29,166 nucleotides of DNA from UBA8514 sp050251415 (lineage in GTDB: Bacteria > Bacillota > Clostridia > Lachnospirales > Anaerotignaceae). Made by a program: the position numbers and the translations under genes. The notes under the pieces are model-generated. The model saw nothing but the letters and a program-made list of their open reading frames with translations. It was not told the origin of the DNA and made no database searches. The stretch spans positions 1 to 29,166 of the forward strand of contig JBFWMT010000030.1 in NCBI GenBank assembly GCA_050251415.1, written 5' to 3'. Position 1 is the stretch's first letter. Each line of letters starts with the position of its first letter. Shown here in pieces: positions 1 through 7,078 of this stretch.

Positions 1-620
1 AACAAAGACAACGTGCCTGCAAAGGTTACAGCAATTGAGTACGATCCAAACAGAACAGCTAATATTGCTCTTATCTGCTATGCAGATGGTACAAAGAACT
101 ACATCTTATCACTGTTGGTCTTACTGTAGGTGACACAATTATGAATGGTGCTGAGGCTGAAGTTCGTACAGGTAACGCTCTTCCTATGAGATTTATTCCT
201 GTAGGCGCAAGCATTCACAACATTGAAATGAAACCAGGCAAGGGTGGACAGCTCGTTCGTTCAGCAGGTAACGTAGCTCAGCTTATGGCTAAAGAAGGTA
301 AATATGCAACAGTTAAACTTCCTTCAGGCGAAATGAGATTACTTCCTATTGACTGTAGAGCAACTATTGGCCAGGTTGGTAACATTGATCATGAGCTTAT
401 TAAAATTGGTAAAGCCGGAAGAAAACGCCACATGGGCGTTAGACCGACTGTAAGAGGTTCCGTAATGAACCCTAATGACCATCCTCACGGTGGTGGTGAA
501 GGTAGAGCACCTATCGGTCGTCCATCTCCAATGACACCTTGGGGCAAGCCAGCACTTGGTTACAAGACCAGAAAGAAACACAAAGCTTCTAGCAAGTACA
601 TCATTCGTGGTAGAGATTAA
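1..620 (+). CDS. rplB: 50S ribosomal protein L2, 5'-partial, with apparent one-base frameshift
   Basis: L2 is a primary 23S rRNA-binding protein needed for subunit association and the peptidyl-transferase centre. The gene enters the window in frame 1 (NKDNVPAKVTAIEYDPNR) and meets a TAG at 127-129. The family sequence resumes in frame 3 from about 114 (VGLTVGDTIMNGAE) and runs to TAA at 618-620. The C-terminal half carries the conserved NPNDHPHGGGEGR segment and the basic tail. Family sequences read Ser-Pro-Val-Gly at the break; here TCACTGTTGGT lacks one C relative to TCACCTGTTGGT, so a single base is missing near 110-113. L2 is essential, so a base-calling or assembly error is more likely than a true mutation. 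The N-terminal roughly 70 residues lie outside the window. Confidence 0.95.
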
Positions 621-666
621 TAGAGAAGCTTGTTAATTCGTTAAGAAATAAAAGGAGGATTAAAAC

Positions 667-951
667 ATGAGCAGATCACTCAAAAAGGGACCGTTCGCAG
701 ATGAGCATCTCTTAAAAAAGATTGATGCTTTGAACGCAGCTGGTGAAAAGACAGTTGTTAAAACATGGTCTCGTCGTTCAACAATTTTCCCTGATATGAT
801 TGGTCATACTATCGCAGTTCATGACGGAAGAAAGCATGTTCCTGTATACGTTACAGAAGATATGGTTGGTCATAAACTTGGAGAGTTTGCCTTAACAAGA
901 ACATATAGAGGACACGGTAAGGACGCAGAGAAAAAGTCAAGAGTAAGATAA
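667..951 (+). CDS. rpsS: 30S ribosomal protein S19
   Basis: S19 sits in the head of the small subunit, pairs with S13 and contacts the A-site finger of 23S rRNA. The 94-residue product begins MSRSLKKGPFADEHLL and has the family's usual length and the conserved WSRRSTIFPDMIGHTIAVHDGRK region around residues 34-57. An AAAGGAGGA ribosome-binding site at 651-659 fixes the ATG start. It lies 46 bases after rplB and just before rplV, the standard S10-cluster order, and is probably co-transcribed with them. Confidence 0.98.
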   Translation: MSRSLKKGPFADEHLLKKIDALNAAGEKTVVKTWSRRSTIFPDMIGHTIAVHDGRKHVPVYVTEDMVGHKLGEFALTRTYRGHGKDAEKKSRVR

Positions 952-979
952 TTTTAGTTTGGAAGGAGGTTTGCTTGTC

Positions 980-1369
980 ATGGCAAAGGGACATAGAAGC
1001 CAAATAAAGAAAGAAAGAAATATTGAAACAAAAGATAAAAGACCACAGGCAACTGCAAAATACGTTGGAATTCCTGCTTCTAAAGCTAAAATAGTTTTAG
1101 ACCAGATTAAGGGTAAAGACGTTGTAACAGCAGCAGCTTTGCTTAATTATAACCCAAGAATTGCAGCTGAAATTATTGGTAAAGTATTAAAATCAGCAGT
1201 AGCAAACGCAGAAAATAATTTAGGTATGGATGTCAGCAAATTATATGTTGAAGAAGTAATTGCAGGACAGGGTCCTACAATGAAAAGAATTCGCCCAAGA
1301 GCACAGGGTAGAGCATATAGAATACTGAAAAAATCAAGTCATATATCCATAATCCTCAATGAGAGATAA
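980..1369 (+). CDS. rplV: 50S ribosomal protein L22
   Basis: L22 binds 23S rRNA and its beta hairpin lines the exit tunnel. The product is 129 residues starting MAKGHRSQIKKERN. An upstream in-frame TTG at 959 is rejected because GGAAGGAGGT at 961-970 is the ribosome-binding site for ATG 980. The N-terminus is about 17 residues longer than in Bacillus-type L22 and basic, as I recall for Lachnospiraceae L22. The tunnel-hairpin region GPTMKRIRPRAQGRAYRI is intact near the C-terminus. The stop codon leads directly into the rpsC ribosome-binding site. Confidence 0.96.
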   Translation: MAKGHRSQIKKERNIETKDKRPQATAKYVGIPASKAKIVLDQIKGKDVVTAAALLNYNPRIAAEIIGKVLKSAVANAENNLGMDVSKLYVEEVIAGQGPTMKRIRPRAQGRAYRILKKSSHISIILNER

Positions 1370-1380
1370 GGAGGTTAACA

Positions 1381-2040
1381 ATGGGACAGAAAGTAAATCC
1401 ACATGGCTTAAGAGTTGGCATTATCAAAGATTGGGATACTAAATGGTACGCTGAAAAAGATTTTGCTGATTACTTAGTTGAAGATGTTAAAATTAGAAAG
1501 TTCGTTAAGAAGAAATTGTACACTTCAGGCGTGTCTAAAATATTAATCGAAAGAACTTCTGATAAAATTAAGGTTTCCGTTTACACAGCTAAGCCAGGTA
1601 TTGTAATCGGAAGAAACGGCGCTGCCATTGAAGAACTCAAAAACGAAATTCAGAAAATGACAAGCCACAAAGTAAATGTAAACATAGAGGAAATTAAAAG
1701 ACCTGAGCTTGATGCTCAGTTAGTTGCTGAAAGCATTGCTTTACAGCTTGAGAACCGTGTGACTTTCCGTCGTGCTATGAAGCAGGCTATGGGCAGAACA
1801 ATGAAGTTTGGTGCTAAAGGTATCAAAACTGCTGTTGCTGGTCGTTTAGGCGGTGCGGATATGGCAAGAACAGAAAGCTATCATGAAGGAACTATTCCAC
1901 TTCAGACATTACGTGCAAATATCGATTATGGTTTTGCTGAAGCTGATACAACTTACGGTAAGCTTGGCGTAAAGGTTTGGATTTATAAAGGAGAGGTTCT
2001 TCCTGTAAAAGCAGCAAAAAAGGAAGGAGGCGCTAAATAA
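1381..2040 (+). CDS. rpsC: 30S ribosomal protein S3
   Basis: S3 forms part of the mRNA entry channel of the small subunit. The 219-residue product begins MGQKVNPHGLRVGIIKDWD. It has the KH-type RNA-binding motif with GRNG at residues 77-80 and the C-terminal S3 domain with GRLGGADMARTE. The ribosome-binding site AAGGAGG overlaps the rplV stop codon, which suggests translational coupling. Length and order match the S10 cluster. The last codons (AAGGAAGGAGGCGCT) double as the ribosome-binding site of rplP. Confidence 0.98.
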   Translation: MGQKVNPHGLRVGIIKDWDTKWYAEKDFADYLVEDVKIRKFVKKKLYTSGVSKILIERTSDKIKVSVYTAKPGIVIGRNGAAIEELKNEIQKMTSHKVNVNIEEIKRPELDAQLVAESIALQLENRVTFRRAMKQAMGRTMKFGAKGIKTAVAGRLGGADMARTESYHEGTIPLQTLRANIDYGFAEADTTYGKLGVKVWIYKGEVLPVKAAKKEGGAK

Positions 2041-2041
2041 C

Positions 2042-2488
2042 ATGTTAATGCCTAAAAGAGTAAAAAGACGTAAACAATTTAGAGGCAGACTTAAAGGTAA
2101 AGCCCTCAGAGGTAATAAAGTAACTTATGGTGATTATGGTATTCAGGCTTTAGAGCCAAGCTGGATTACATCAAACCAGATTGAAGCAGCCCGTATCGCT
2201 ATGACTAGATATATTAAGCGTGGTGGCCAGGTTTGGATTAAGATTTTCCCAGATAAACCAGTTACATCTAAACCAGCTGAAACTCGTATGGGTAGCGGTA
2301 AAGGTTCACCAGAGTATTGGGTTGCAGTTGTTAAACCAGGCAGAGTAATGTTTGAGCTTGGCGGCGTTTCAGAAGAAATTGCAAGAGAAGCTTTAAGACT
2401 TGCTATCCACAAGCTGCCTATCAAATGTAAAATCGTTTCTCGTGCAGAGCAACAGGCGGAAATGGAAGGTGAAAACAATGAAAACTAA
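2042..2488 (+). CDS. rplP: 50S ribosomal protein L16
   Basis: L16 organises the A-site region of 23S rRNA and helps tRNA accommodation. The 148-residue product starts MLMPKRVKRRKQFRGR, the usual start in Firmicutes, and contains the conserved RMGSGKGSPEYWVAVVKPG stretch. The family is normally about 144 residues, so the acidic tail (EMEGENNEN) is slightly long. ATG 2042 is one base after the rpsC stop. The 3' end overlaps rpmC by 11 bases, so the two genes are probably translationally coupled. Confidence 0.97.
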   Translation: MLMPKRVKRRKQFRGRLKGKALRGNKVTYGDYGIQALEPSWITSNQIEAARIAMTRYIKRGGQVWIKIFPDKPVTSKPAETRMGSGKGSPEYWVAVVKPGRVMFELGGVSEEIAREALRLAIHKLPIKCKIVSRAEQQAEMEGENNEN

Positions 2489-2687
2489 AGCTTATTTTGA
2501 AACATTAAAAAACAAGTCAGTAGACGAATTAAATAAAGACCTCGTTTCTGCAAAGAAGGAATTGTTTAACCTTAGATTTCAGAATGCTACAAATCAGTTA
2601 GACAATACTGCAAGAATCAGTGAGGTTCGTAAGAACATTGCAAGAATTCAAACTGTGATTACACAGTCTAATAGAACAGCTCAGTAA
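2478..2687 (+). CDS. rpmC: 50S ribosomal protein L29
   Basis: L29 lies near the peptide tunnel exit, next to L23. From ATG 2478 the product is 69 residues, MKTKAYFETLKNKSVDELN, the normal size for this two-helix protein. A longer in-frame opening from 2400 is not used, because it would lie inside rplP and encode non-family sequence. The start sits inside the rplP tail, with GGAAGGTG at 2464-2471 as ribosome-binding site. The conserved LRFQNATNQLDNTARI segment is present. Confidence 0.96.
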   Translation: MKTKAYFETLKNKSVDELNKDLVSAKKELFNLRFQNATNQLDNTARISEVRKNIARIQTVITQSNRTAQ

Positions 2688-2709
2688 TTAGTGAAAGGAG
2701 GCAATCCTA

Positions 2710-2967
2710 GTGGAAGAAAGAAACCTTCGTAAGGTTAGAACAGGCAAAGTTGTTAGCGACAAGATGGATAAAACTATTGTAGTTGCTGTAGAAGATAAAG
2801 TAAAACATCCACTTTATGGAAAGATTGTTAACAGAACTTATAAGCTTAAAGCACATGATGAAAACAACGAGTGCCAGATAGGTGACCGTGTTAAAGTTAT
2901 GGAAACAAGGCCAATATCTAAAGATAAGAGATGGAGACTTGTTTCGGTAGTAGAAAAAGCTAAATAA
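2710..2967 (+). CDS. rpsQ: 30S ribosomal protein S17
   Basis: S17 is a primary 16S rRNA-binding protein with an OB fold. The 85-residue product starts at GTG 2710, preceded by GAAAGGAGG, and begins MEERNLRKVRTGKVVSDKMDK. The family core DKTIVVAVED, HPLYGKIV and the IGDRVKVMETRP strand are all present. It follows rpmC with a 22-base gap, as in other S10 clusters. Confidence 0.97.
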   Translation: MEERNLRKVRTGKVVSDKMDKTIVVAVEDKVKHPLYGKIVNRTYKLKAHDENNECQIGDRVKVMETRPISKDKRWRLVSVVEKAK

Positions 2968-2993
2968 TTTCTGTTGCGAGAGGAGGATTAAGA

Positions 2994-3362
2994 ATGGTTC
3001 AGCAAGAAACCAGATTAAAGGTAGCAGATAATTCAGGTGCTAAAGAACTTCTCTGCATTAGAGTTTTAGGTGGTTCCACCAGAAGATATGCAGGAGTTGG
3101 CGATACAATTGTTGCCGCTGTTAAAGAAGCAACACCAGGCGGTGTTGTTAAGAAGGGCGACGTAGTTAAGGCAGTAGTAGTAAGAACAGTTAAGTCTGTA
3201 GGTAGAGCTGATGGATCATACATCAGATTTGACGACAATGCTGCTGTAATAATCAAAGATGACAAGAACCCTAGGGGTACTCGTATATTTGGACCAGTTG
3301 CAAGAGAGCTTAGAGAAAAACAATTTATGAAGATTTTATCTCTTGCTCCGGAAGTATTATAG
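2994..3362 (+). CDS. rplN: 50S ribosomal protein L14
   Basis: L14 contacts 16S rRNA helix 14 at an intersubunit bridge and is the docking site of the silencing factor RsfS. The 122-residue product starts MVQQETRLKVADNSGAKEL and has the conserved GDTIVAAVKEA and GTRIFGPVARELR segments. Its length is exactly that of the family. The TAG stop at 3360-3362 lies inside the AGGAGG of the next gene. This gene opens the spc cluster; no separate promoter is visible in the 26-base gap before it. Confidence 0.98.
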   Translation: MVQQETRLKVADNSGAKELLCIRVLGGSTRRYAGVGDTIVAAVKEATPGGVVKKGDVVKAVVVRTVKSVGRADGSYIRFDDNAAVIIKDDKNPRGTRIFGPVARELREKQFMKILSLAPEVL

Positions 3363-3374
3363 GAGGTGTGTCAA

Positions 3375-3686
3375 GTGTCAGGAACTAAGTTAAAAACCGG
3401 TGATAAAGTAGTTGTTACCACAGGTAAAGACAAAGGCAAAGAGGGAAAAATCCTCGTTGTAGATAGAAAGAAAAATAGAGTTATCGTTGAAGGCATCAAC
3501 ATGGTTTCCAAACACCAGAAACCAAGCCAGATGAATCAGCAGGGTGGCATCATCAAAAAGGAAAACTTTATTGATGCATCAAATGTTATGTATTCACTTA
3601 ACGGTAAAGCAACAAGACTCGGTGTAAAAATCGAAGACGGTAAAAAAGTAAGATTCGCCAAGAAAACAGGCGCTAAAATCGATTAA
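3375..3686 (+). CDS. rplX: 50S ribosomal protein L24
   Basis: L24 starts large-subunit assembly by binding the 5' domain of 23S rRNA. From GTG 3375 the product is 103 residues, MSGTKLKTGDKVVVTTGKDK, with the N-terminal KOW motif (about residues 7-30). A GTG at 3366 is in frame but is part of the ribosome-binding site AGGAGGTG (3361-3368), which is correctly spaced for 3375. The RBS overlaps the rplN stop codon, so the two are likely coupled. Confidence 0.96.
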   Translation: MSGTKLKTGDKVVVTTGKDKGKEGKILVVDRKKNRVIVEGINMVSKHQKPSQMNQQGGIIKKENFIDASNVMYSLNGKATRLGVKIEDGKKVRFAKKTGAKID

Positions 3687-3707
3687 TTCCGGAAAGGAGG
3701 ACATTAA

Positions 3708-4247
3708 GTGAACAGATTAAGAGAATTTTACAACACAGAAGTTGTAGAAGCAATGACTAAAAAGTTTTCGTATAAAAATAAGATGGCTGTACCTAAGATT
3801 GAGAAAGTAGTTATCAACATGGGCGTTGGCGAAGCTAAAGACAACGCAAAAGTGCTTGATGGTGCAATCAAAGACCTTACAATCATCTCAGGTCAGAAGC
3901 CACTTGTTACAAAGGCTAAAAAATCAGTAGCTGCATTTAAACTCCGTGAGGGAATGAATATCGGCTGCAAAGTGACTCTTCGTGGAGACCGAATGTATGA
4001 GTTTGTTGACAGACTTATTAACATCTCTCTTCCCCGTGTACGTGACTTCCATGGTGTTAAGGCTAACAGCTTTGACGGCAGAGGTAACTATACAATGGGT
4101 ATTAAAGAACAGCTCATTTTCCCTGAAATCGAGTATGACAAGATAGACAAAATCAGAGGTATGGATATTATCTTTGTAACTACTGCACATACAGATGAAG
4201 AATCTAGAGAATTATTAAGATTATTTGGAATGCCATTCGCAAAATAA
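3708..4247 (+). CDS. rplE: 50S ribosomal protein L5
   Basis: L5 binds 5S rRNA and contacts S13 across the subunit interface. The 179-residue product starts at GTG 3708 after GGAAAGGAGG. It has the family signatures KIEKVVINMGVGEA, the GQKPLVTKAKKSVA stretch and the C-terminal GMDIIFVTTAHTDEE. Length is standard for the family. It sits between rplX and rpsN as expected. Confidence 0.98.
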   Translation: MNRLREFYNTEVVEAMTKKFSYKNKMAVPKIEKVVINMGVGEAKDNAKVLDGAIKDLTIISGQKPLVTKAKKSVAAFKLREGMNIGCKVTLRGDRMYEFVDRLINISLPRVRDFHGVKANSFDGRGNYTMGIKEQLIFPEIEYDKIDKIRGMDIIFVTTAHTDEESRELLRLFGMPFAK

Positions 4248-4259
4248 GGAGGGGACAAA

Positions 4260-4445
4260 ATGGCTAAGAAATCAATGGTTATTAAGCAGCAGAAAGCTCC
4301 TAAGTTTTCTACTCAAGCTTATACACGTTGTAGAGTATGCGGAAGACCACATTCTGTACTCAAAAAATTCGGAATTTGCCGTATTTGCTTCCGTGAATTA
4401 GCATATAAAGGACAGATCCCGGGAGTTAAGAAAGCTAGCTGGTAA
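4260..4445 (+). CDS. rpsN: 30S ribosomal protein S14, zinc-binding (type Z)
   Basis: S14 is in the 30S head and is required late in subunit assembly. The 61-residue product is the short zinc-ribbon form: Cys24, Cys27, Cys40 and Cys43 form the CxxC-x12-CxxC site. Many Firmicutes keep a second, zinc-free S14 elsewhere; that cannot be judged from this window. AAGGAGG overlaps the rplE stop region, so translation is tightly coupled. Confidence 0.98.
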   Translation: MAKKSMVIKQQKAPKFSTQAYTRCRVCGRPHSVLKKFGICRICFRELAYKGQIPGVKKASW

Positions 4446-4465
4446 ACGGAAAGGAGGAAATTAAC

Positions 4466-4867
4466 ATGTCAATGAGCGACCCAATCGCAGATATGCTTAC
4501 AAGAATTAGAAATGGTAACACAGCAAAGCACGATACAGTTGACGTACCTGTTTCTAAAATGAAAAAGGCTATCGCTGATATATTAACAAATGAAGGTTAT
4601 ATCAAGGGCTACGAAGTTGTTGAAGACGGCGTTAAAGGCACTATGAAGGTAACTTTAAAATATGGTAAGGACAAAAACGAAAAGGTAATTACAGGTATCA
4701 AGAGAATTTCTAAGCCTGGTCTTAGAGTTTTTGCTGGTAAGGATGAATTACCTAAAGTTTTAGGAGGTCTTGGCACAGCAATTATTTCAACAAGCCAGGG
4801 CTTAATGACAGATAAGGAAGCTAGATCAAACGGCATCGGCGGAGAAGTTGTTGCTTTTATCTGGTAA
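4466..4867 (+). CDS. rpsH: 30S ribosomal protein S8
   Basis: S8 is a central-domain 16S rRNA-binding protein; in E. coli it is also the translational repressor of the spc operon. The 133-residue product begins MSMSDPIADMLTRIRNGN. ATG 4466 is chosen over ATG 4472 because AGGAGG at 4452-4457 is eight bases upstream of the former. The C-terminal rRNA-binding region (STSQGLMTDKEAR) is present. I saw no obvious S8-site mimic, but did not search exhaustively. Confidence 0.97.
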   Translation: MSMSDPIADMLTRIRNGNTAKHDTVDVPVSKMKKAIADILTNEGYIKGYEVVEDGVKGTMKVTLKYGKDKNEKVITGIKRISKPGLRVFAGKDELPKVLGGLGTAIISTSQGLMTDKEARSNGIGGEVVAFIW

Positions 4868-4895
4868 TTATAGAATATAGTAGGAGGTGCAGACC

Positions 4896-5438
4896 ATGTC
4901 AAGAATTGGTAAATTACCTGTTGAAATTCCTGCAGGCGTTGAAATTAAACTTGCAGAAGGCAATTTACTTACTGTTAAAGGACCTTTGGGTACTTTAGAA
5001 CGTAAGTTAGCAGACGACATGAACATCGCAATTGAAGCAAGTCAGGTTGTTGTAACAAGACCTAGCGATTTAAAAAGACACAGAGCATTACACGGTTTAA
5101 CCCGTACTTTAATCTTCAACATGGTTGAGGGTGTTACTAAGGGATACGCTAAAGTTCTTGAAATCAACGGTGTTGGTTACAGGGCGGCTAAACAGGGCAA
5201 CAAGTTAACAATGACACTTGGATATTCTCATCCAGTAGAAATGGTTGACCCTGCGGGTATCGAAACTGTTCTTGAAGGACAGAACAAAATTACTGTAAAG
5301 GGTATCGACAAAGAAAAAGTTGGCCAGTTTGCAGCTGAAATAAGAACAAAGCGTCCACCAGAACCTTACAAAGGCAAAGGTATTAAATACGCTGACGAAC
5401 ATATTAGACGTAAAGTTGGTAAGACCGGTAAGAAATAA
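4896..5438 (+). CDS. rplF: 50S ribosomal protein L6
   Basis: L6 lies near the sarcin-ricin loop and is built from two repeated domains. From ATG 4896 the product is 180 residues, MSRIGKLPVEIPAGVEI. An in-frame GTG at 4887 belongs to the ribosome-binding site TAGGAGGTG (4881-4889) and is not the start. The C-terminal PEPYKGKGIKYADEHIRRKVGKTGKK region is typical. The gene is followed by a foldable, non-coding stretch before rplR. Confidence 0.97.
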   Translation: MSRIGKLPVEIPAGVEIKLAEGNLLTVKGPLGTLERKLADDMNIAIEASQVVVTRPSDLKRHRALHGLTRTLIFNMVEGVTKGYAKVLEINGVGYRAAKQGNKLTMTLGYSHPVEMVDPAGIETVLEGQNKITVKGIDKEKVGQFAAEIRTKRPPEPYKGKGIKYADEHIRRKVGKTGKK

Positions 5439-5483
5439 TTGAACTTAACCGTGGGTCGGCTTTGGGCCGAGCTTCGGGTTCAA
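5439..5483 (+). promoter_or_regulatory. Intergenic hairpin between rplF and rplR
   Basis: TTGAAC (5439-5444) pairs perfectly with GTTCAA (5478-5483), CCG (5449-5451) with CGG (5475-5477), and TCGGC (5456-5460) with GCCGA (5466-5470) around a TTTGG loop. The result is a stacked stem with a four-base bulge and a 4x4 internal loop. No T-run follows, so it is not a standard intrinsic terminator. It could be an RNA-processing site, a stability element or a ribosomal-protein binding site. The function is unknown. Confidence 0.6.
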
Positions 5484-5535
5484 TATATTTATATCGGAAA
5501 ATGACTAATTTAGAAGGATAAGGAGTGAAATCCAC

Positions 5536-5904
5536 ATGATTAAGAAGCCATCACGTGCGGCTGCCCGCATTAAACGCCATTACAGAATCCGTAACAAAAT
5601 TAACGGATCTGCACAGCAGCCAAGGTTGGCAGTATTCAGATCTAATCAGCATATTTATGCTCAGGTTATTGATGATACAGCCAGCACTACATTGGTAGCT
5701 GCTTCAACAATGGAATCAGATATTGCTAGCAAGCTTGATTCAACATCAAACACTGCTGCTGCTGAAGCTGTAGGCGAAGCTGTTGCAAAAAAAGCTCTTG
5801 AAAAGGGCATTACAGAAGTAGTATTTGACCGTGGCGGTTACGTTTACCACGGCAAAATTAAAGCATTAGCAGACGCAGCTAGAGAAGCTGGTTTAAAATT
5901 CTAA
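5536..5904 (+). CDS. rplR: 50S ribosomal protein L18
   Basis: L18 delivers and anchors 5S rRNA in the central protuberance. The 122-residue product begins MIKKPSRAAARIKRHYRIRNKI and has the basic N-terminus and the VVFDRGGYVYHGKIKALADAAREAGLKF C-terminus of the family in full. ATG 5536 follows a weaker ribosome-binding site (AAGGATAAGGAG, 5514-5525). It is the first spc gene after a 97-base gap that holds a hairpin. Confidence 0.97.
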   Translation: MIKKPSRAAARIKRHYRIRNKINGSAQQPRLAVFRSNQHIYAQVIDDTASTTLVAASTMESDIASKLDSTSNTAAAEAVGEAVAKKALEKGITEVVFDRGGYVYHGKIKALADAAREAGLKF

Positions 5905-5921
5905 GCAAGGAGGAAAAGACG

Positions 5922-6425
5922 TTGAAGAGAATCGATCCAAGTACACTCGATCTTAAAGATAATGTAGTTACTATCAACCGTGTTACTAAGGTTGTTAAGG
6001 GTGGTCGTACTTTCAGATTCGCAGCATTGGTTGTTGTTGGAGATGGAAACGGTCACGTTGGATGCGGCCTTGGTAAAGCAGCAGAAATTCCTGATGCTAT
6101 CCGTAAAGGCAAAGAAGATGCTATGAAAAACATTATCTACGTTGAAAGAAACGACGTTGACAGTTTATATCATGGCACAACAGGCGCTTTCGGCAGTGCA
6201 AGCGTATTACTTATGCCAGCTGCAGAAGGTACTGGTGTTATTGCAGGTGGTCCTGCCCGTGCGGTATTGGAACTTGCAGGCATCCGTAATATCAGAACTA
6301 AATCCCTAGGTTCTAACAACAAACGTAACGTAGTTAGCGCAACTATCGCAGGTTTAGCAAGTGTTACAACACCTGAGCAGGTTGCTAAATTACGTGGCAA
6401 ATCAGTTGAAGAAATCTTAGGTTAA
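5922..6425 (+). CDS. rpsE: 30S ribosomal protein S5
   Basis: S5 lines the mRNA entry tunnel and affects decoding accuracy. The 167-residue product starts at TTG 5922 behind CAAGGAGG. It contains the double-stranded-RNA-binding fold at the N-terminus (VVKGGRTFRFAALVVVGDG), the GLGKAAEIPDAIRKG loop and the C-terminal domain (IRTKSLGSNNKRNVV). The rare TTG start for a highly expressed gene is supported by the RBS spacing and family alignment. Confidence 0.97.
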   Translation: MKRIDPSTLDLKDNVVTINRVTKVVKGGRTFRFAALVVVGDGNGHVGCGLGKAAEIPDAIRKGKEDAMKNIIYVERNDVDSLYHGTTGAFGSASVLLMPAAEGTGVIAGGPARAVLELAGIRNIRTKSLGSNNKRNVVSATIAGLASVTTPEQVAKLRGKSVEEILG

Positions 6426-6438
6426 GGAGGGAATTTAA

Positions 6439-6618
6439 GTGGCTGAAATAAAAATCACATTAGTGAAATCCACTATCGGTGCAATTCCGAAACATAAGAA
6501 AACAGTTCAGGCTTTAGGTTTGAAAAAAATCAACTCAAGCACAATTCAGCAAGATAACGTTGCCATCAGAGGCATGGTTAACCAGGTTAGCCACCTTGTA
6601 AAGGTAGAAGAGATATAA
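6439..6618 (+). CDS. rpmD: 50S ribosomal protein L30
   Basis: L30 is a small 23S rRNA-binding protein near 5S rRNA. The reading frame GTG 6439 to TAA 6616-6618 encodes 59 residues starting (M)AEIKITLVKSTIGAIPKHK and ending NQVSHLVKVEEI, the standard length and pattern. The ribosome-binding site AAGGAGGG (6424-6431) overlaps the end of rpsE. It lies between rpsE and rplO exactly as in other spc operons. Confidence 0.96.
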   Translation: MAEIKITLVKSTIGAIPKHKKTVQALGLKKINSSTIQQDNVAIRGMVNQVSHLVKVEEI

Positions 6619-6637
6619 AAGAAGGAGGTGCTAATAA

Positions 6638-7078
6638 ATGAACTTAGGCGAATTAAGACCAGTAGAAGGCTCTAATCCAAAAGCTTGGAGAAGAGGTAGA
6701 GGTCATGCTTCAGGAAACGGAAAAACTGCAGGCAGAGGCCATAAAGGACAGGGCGCTCGTTCTGGAACTGGCGGTAAGGCAGGCTTTGAAGGTGGACAGA
6801 TGCCACTTTACAGACGTCTTCCAAAAAGAGGTTTCACTTGCAGAAACTCTAAAGAAATTATCGGCATTAACGTACACACATTAAACGCTTTCGATAACGG
6901 TGCTGTTGTTGACGTTGACGCATTAAAGGCTATCGGCCTTATCAGCAATCCTAAGGATGGAGTAAAAATCCTTGGCGTTGGTGAACTTGAAAAGAAATTG
7001 ACAGTTAAAGTAAACTACTATAGCAAATCAGCTATTGAAAAAATTGAGGCAGCAGGCGGAAAAGCAGAGGTGATTTAA
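6638..7078 (+). CDS. rplO: 50S ribosomal protein L15
   Basis: L15 is an assembly protein of the large subunit that spans 23S rRNA domains. The 146-residue product begins MNLGELRPVEGSNPKAWRRGRGH. It has the glycine- and basic-rich extended N-terminus (residues 15-60) and the globular C-terminal domain with VDVDALKAIGLI. AAGGAGG precedes the ATG. The stop at 7076-7078 abuts the TTG start of secY with no gap. Confidence 0.98.
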   Translation: MNLGELRPVEGSNPKAWRRGRGHASGNGKTAGRGHKGQGARSGTGGKAGFEGGQMPLYRRLPKRGFTCRNSKEIIGINVHTLNAFDNGAVVDVDALKAIGLISNPKDGVKILGVGELEKKLTVKVNYYSKSAIEKIEAAGGKAEVI

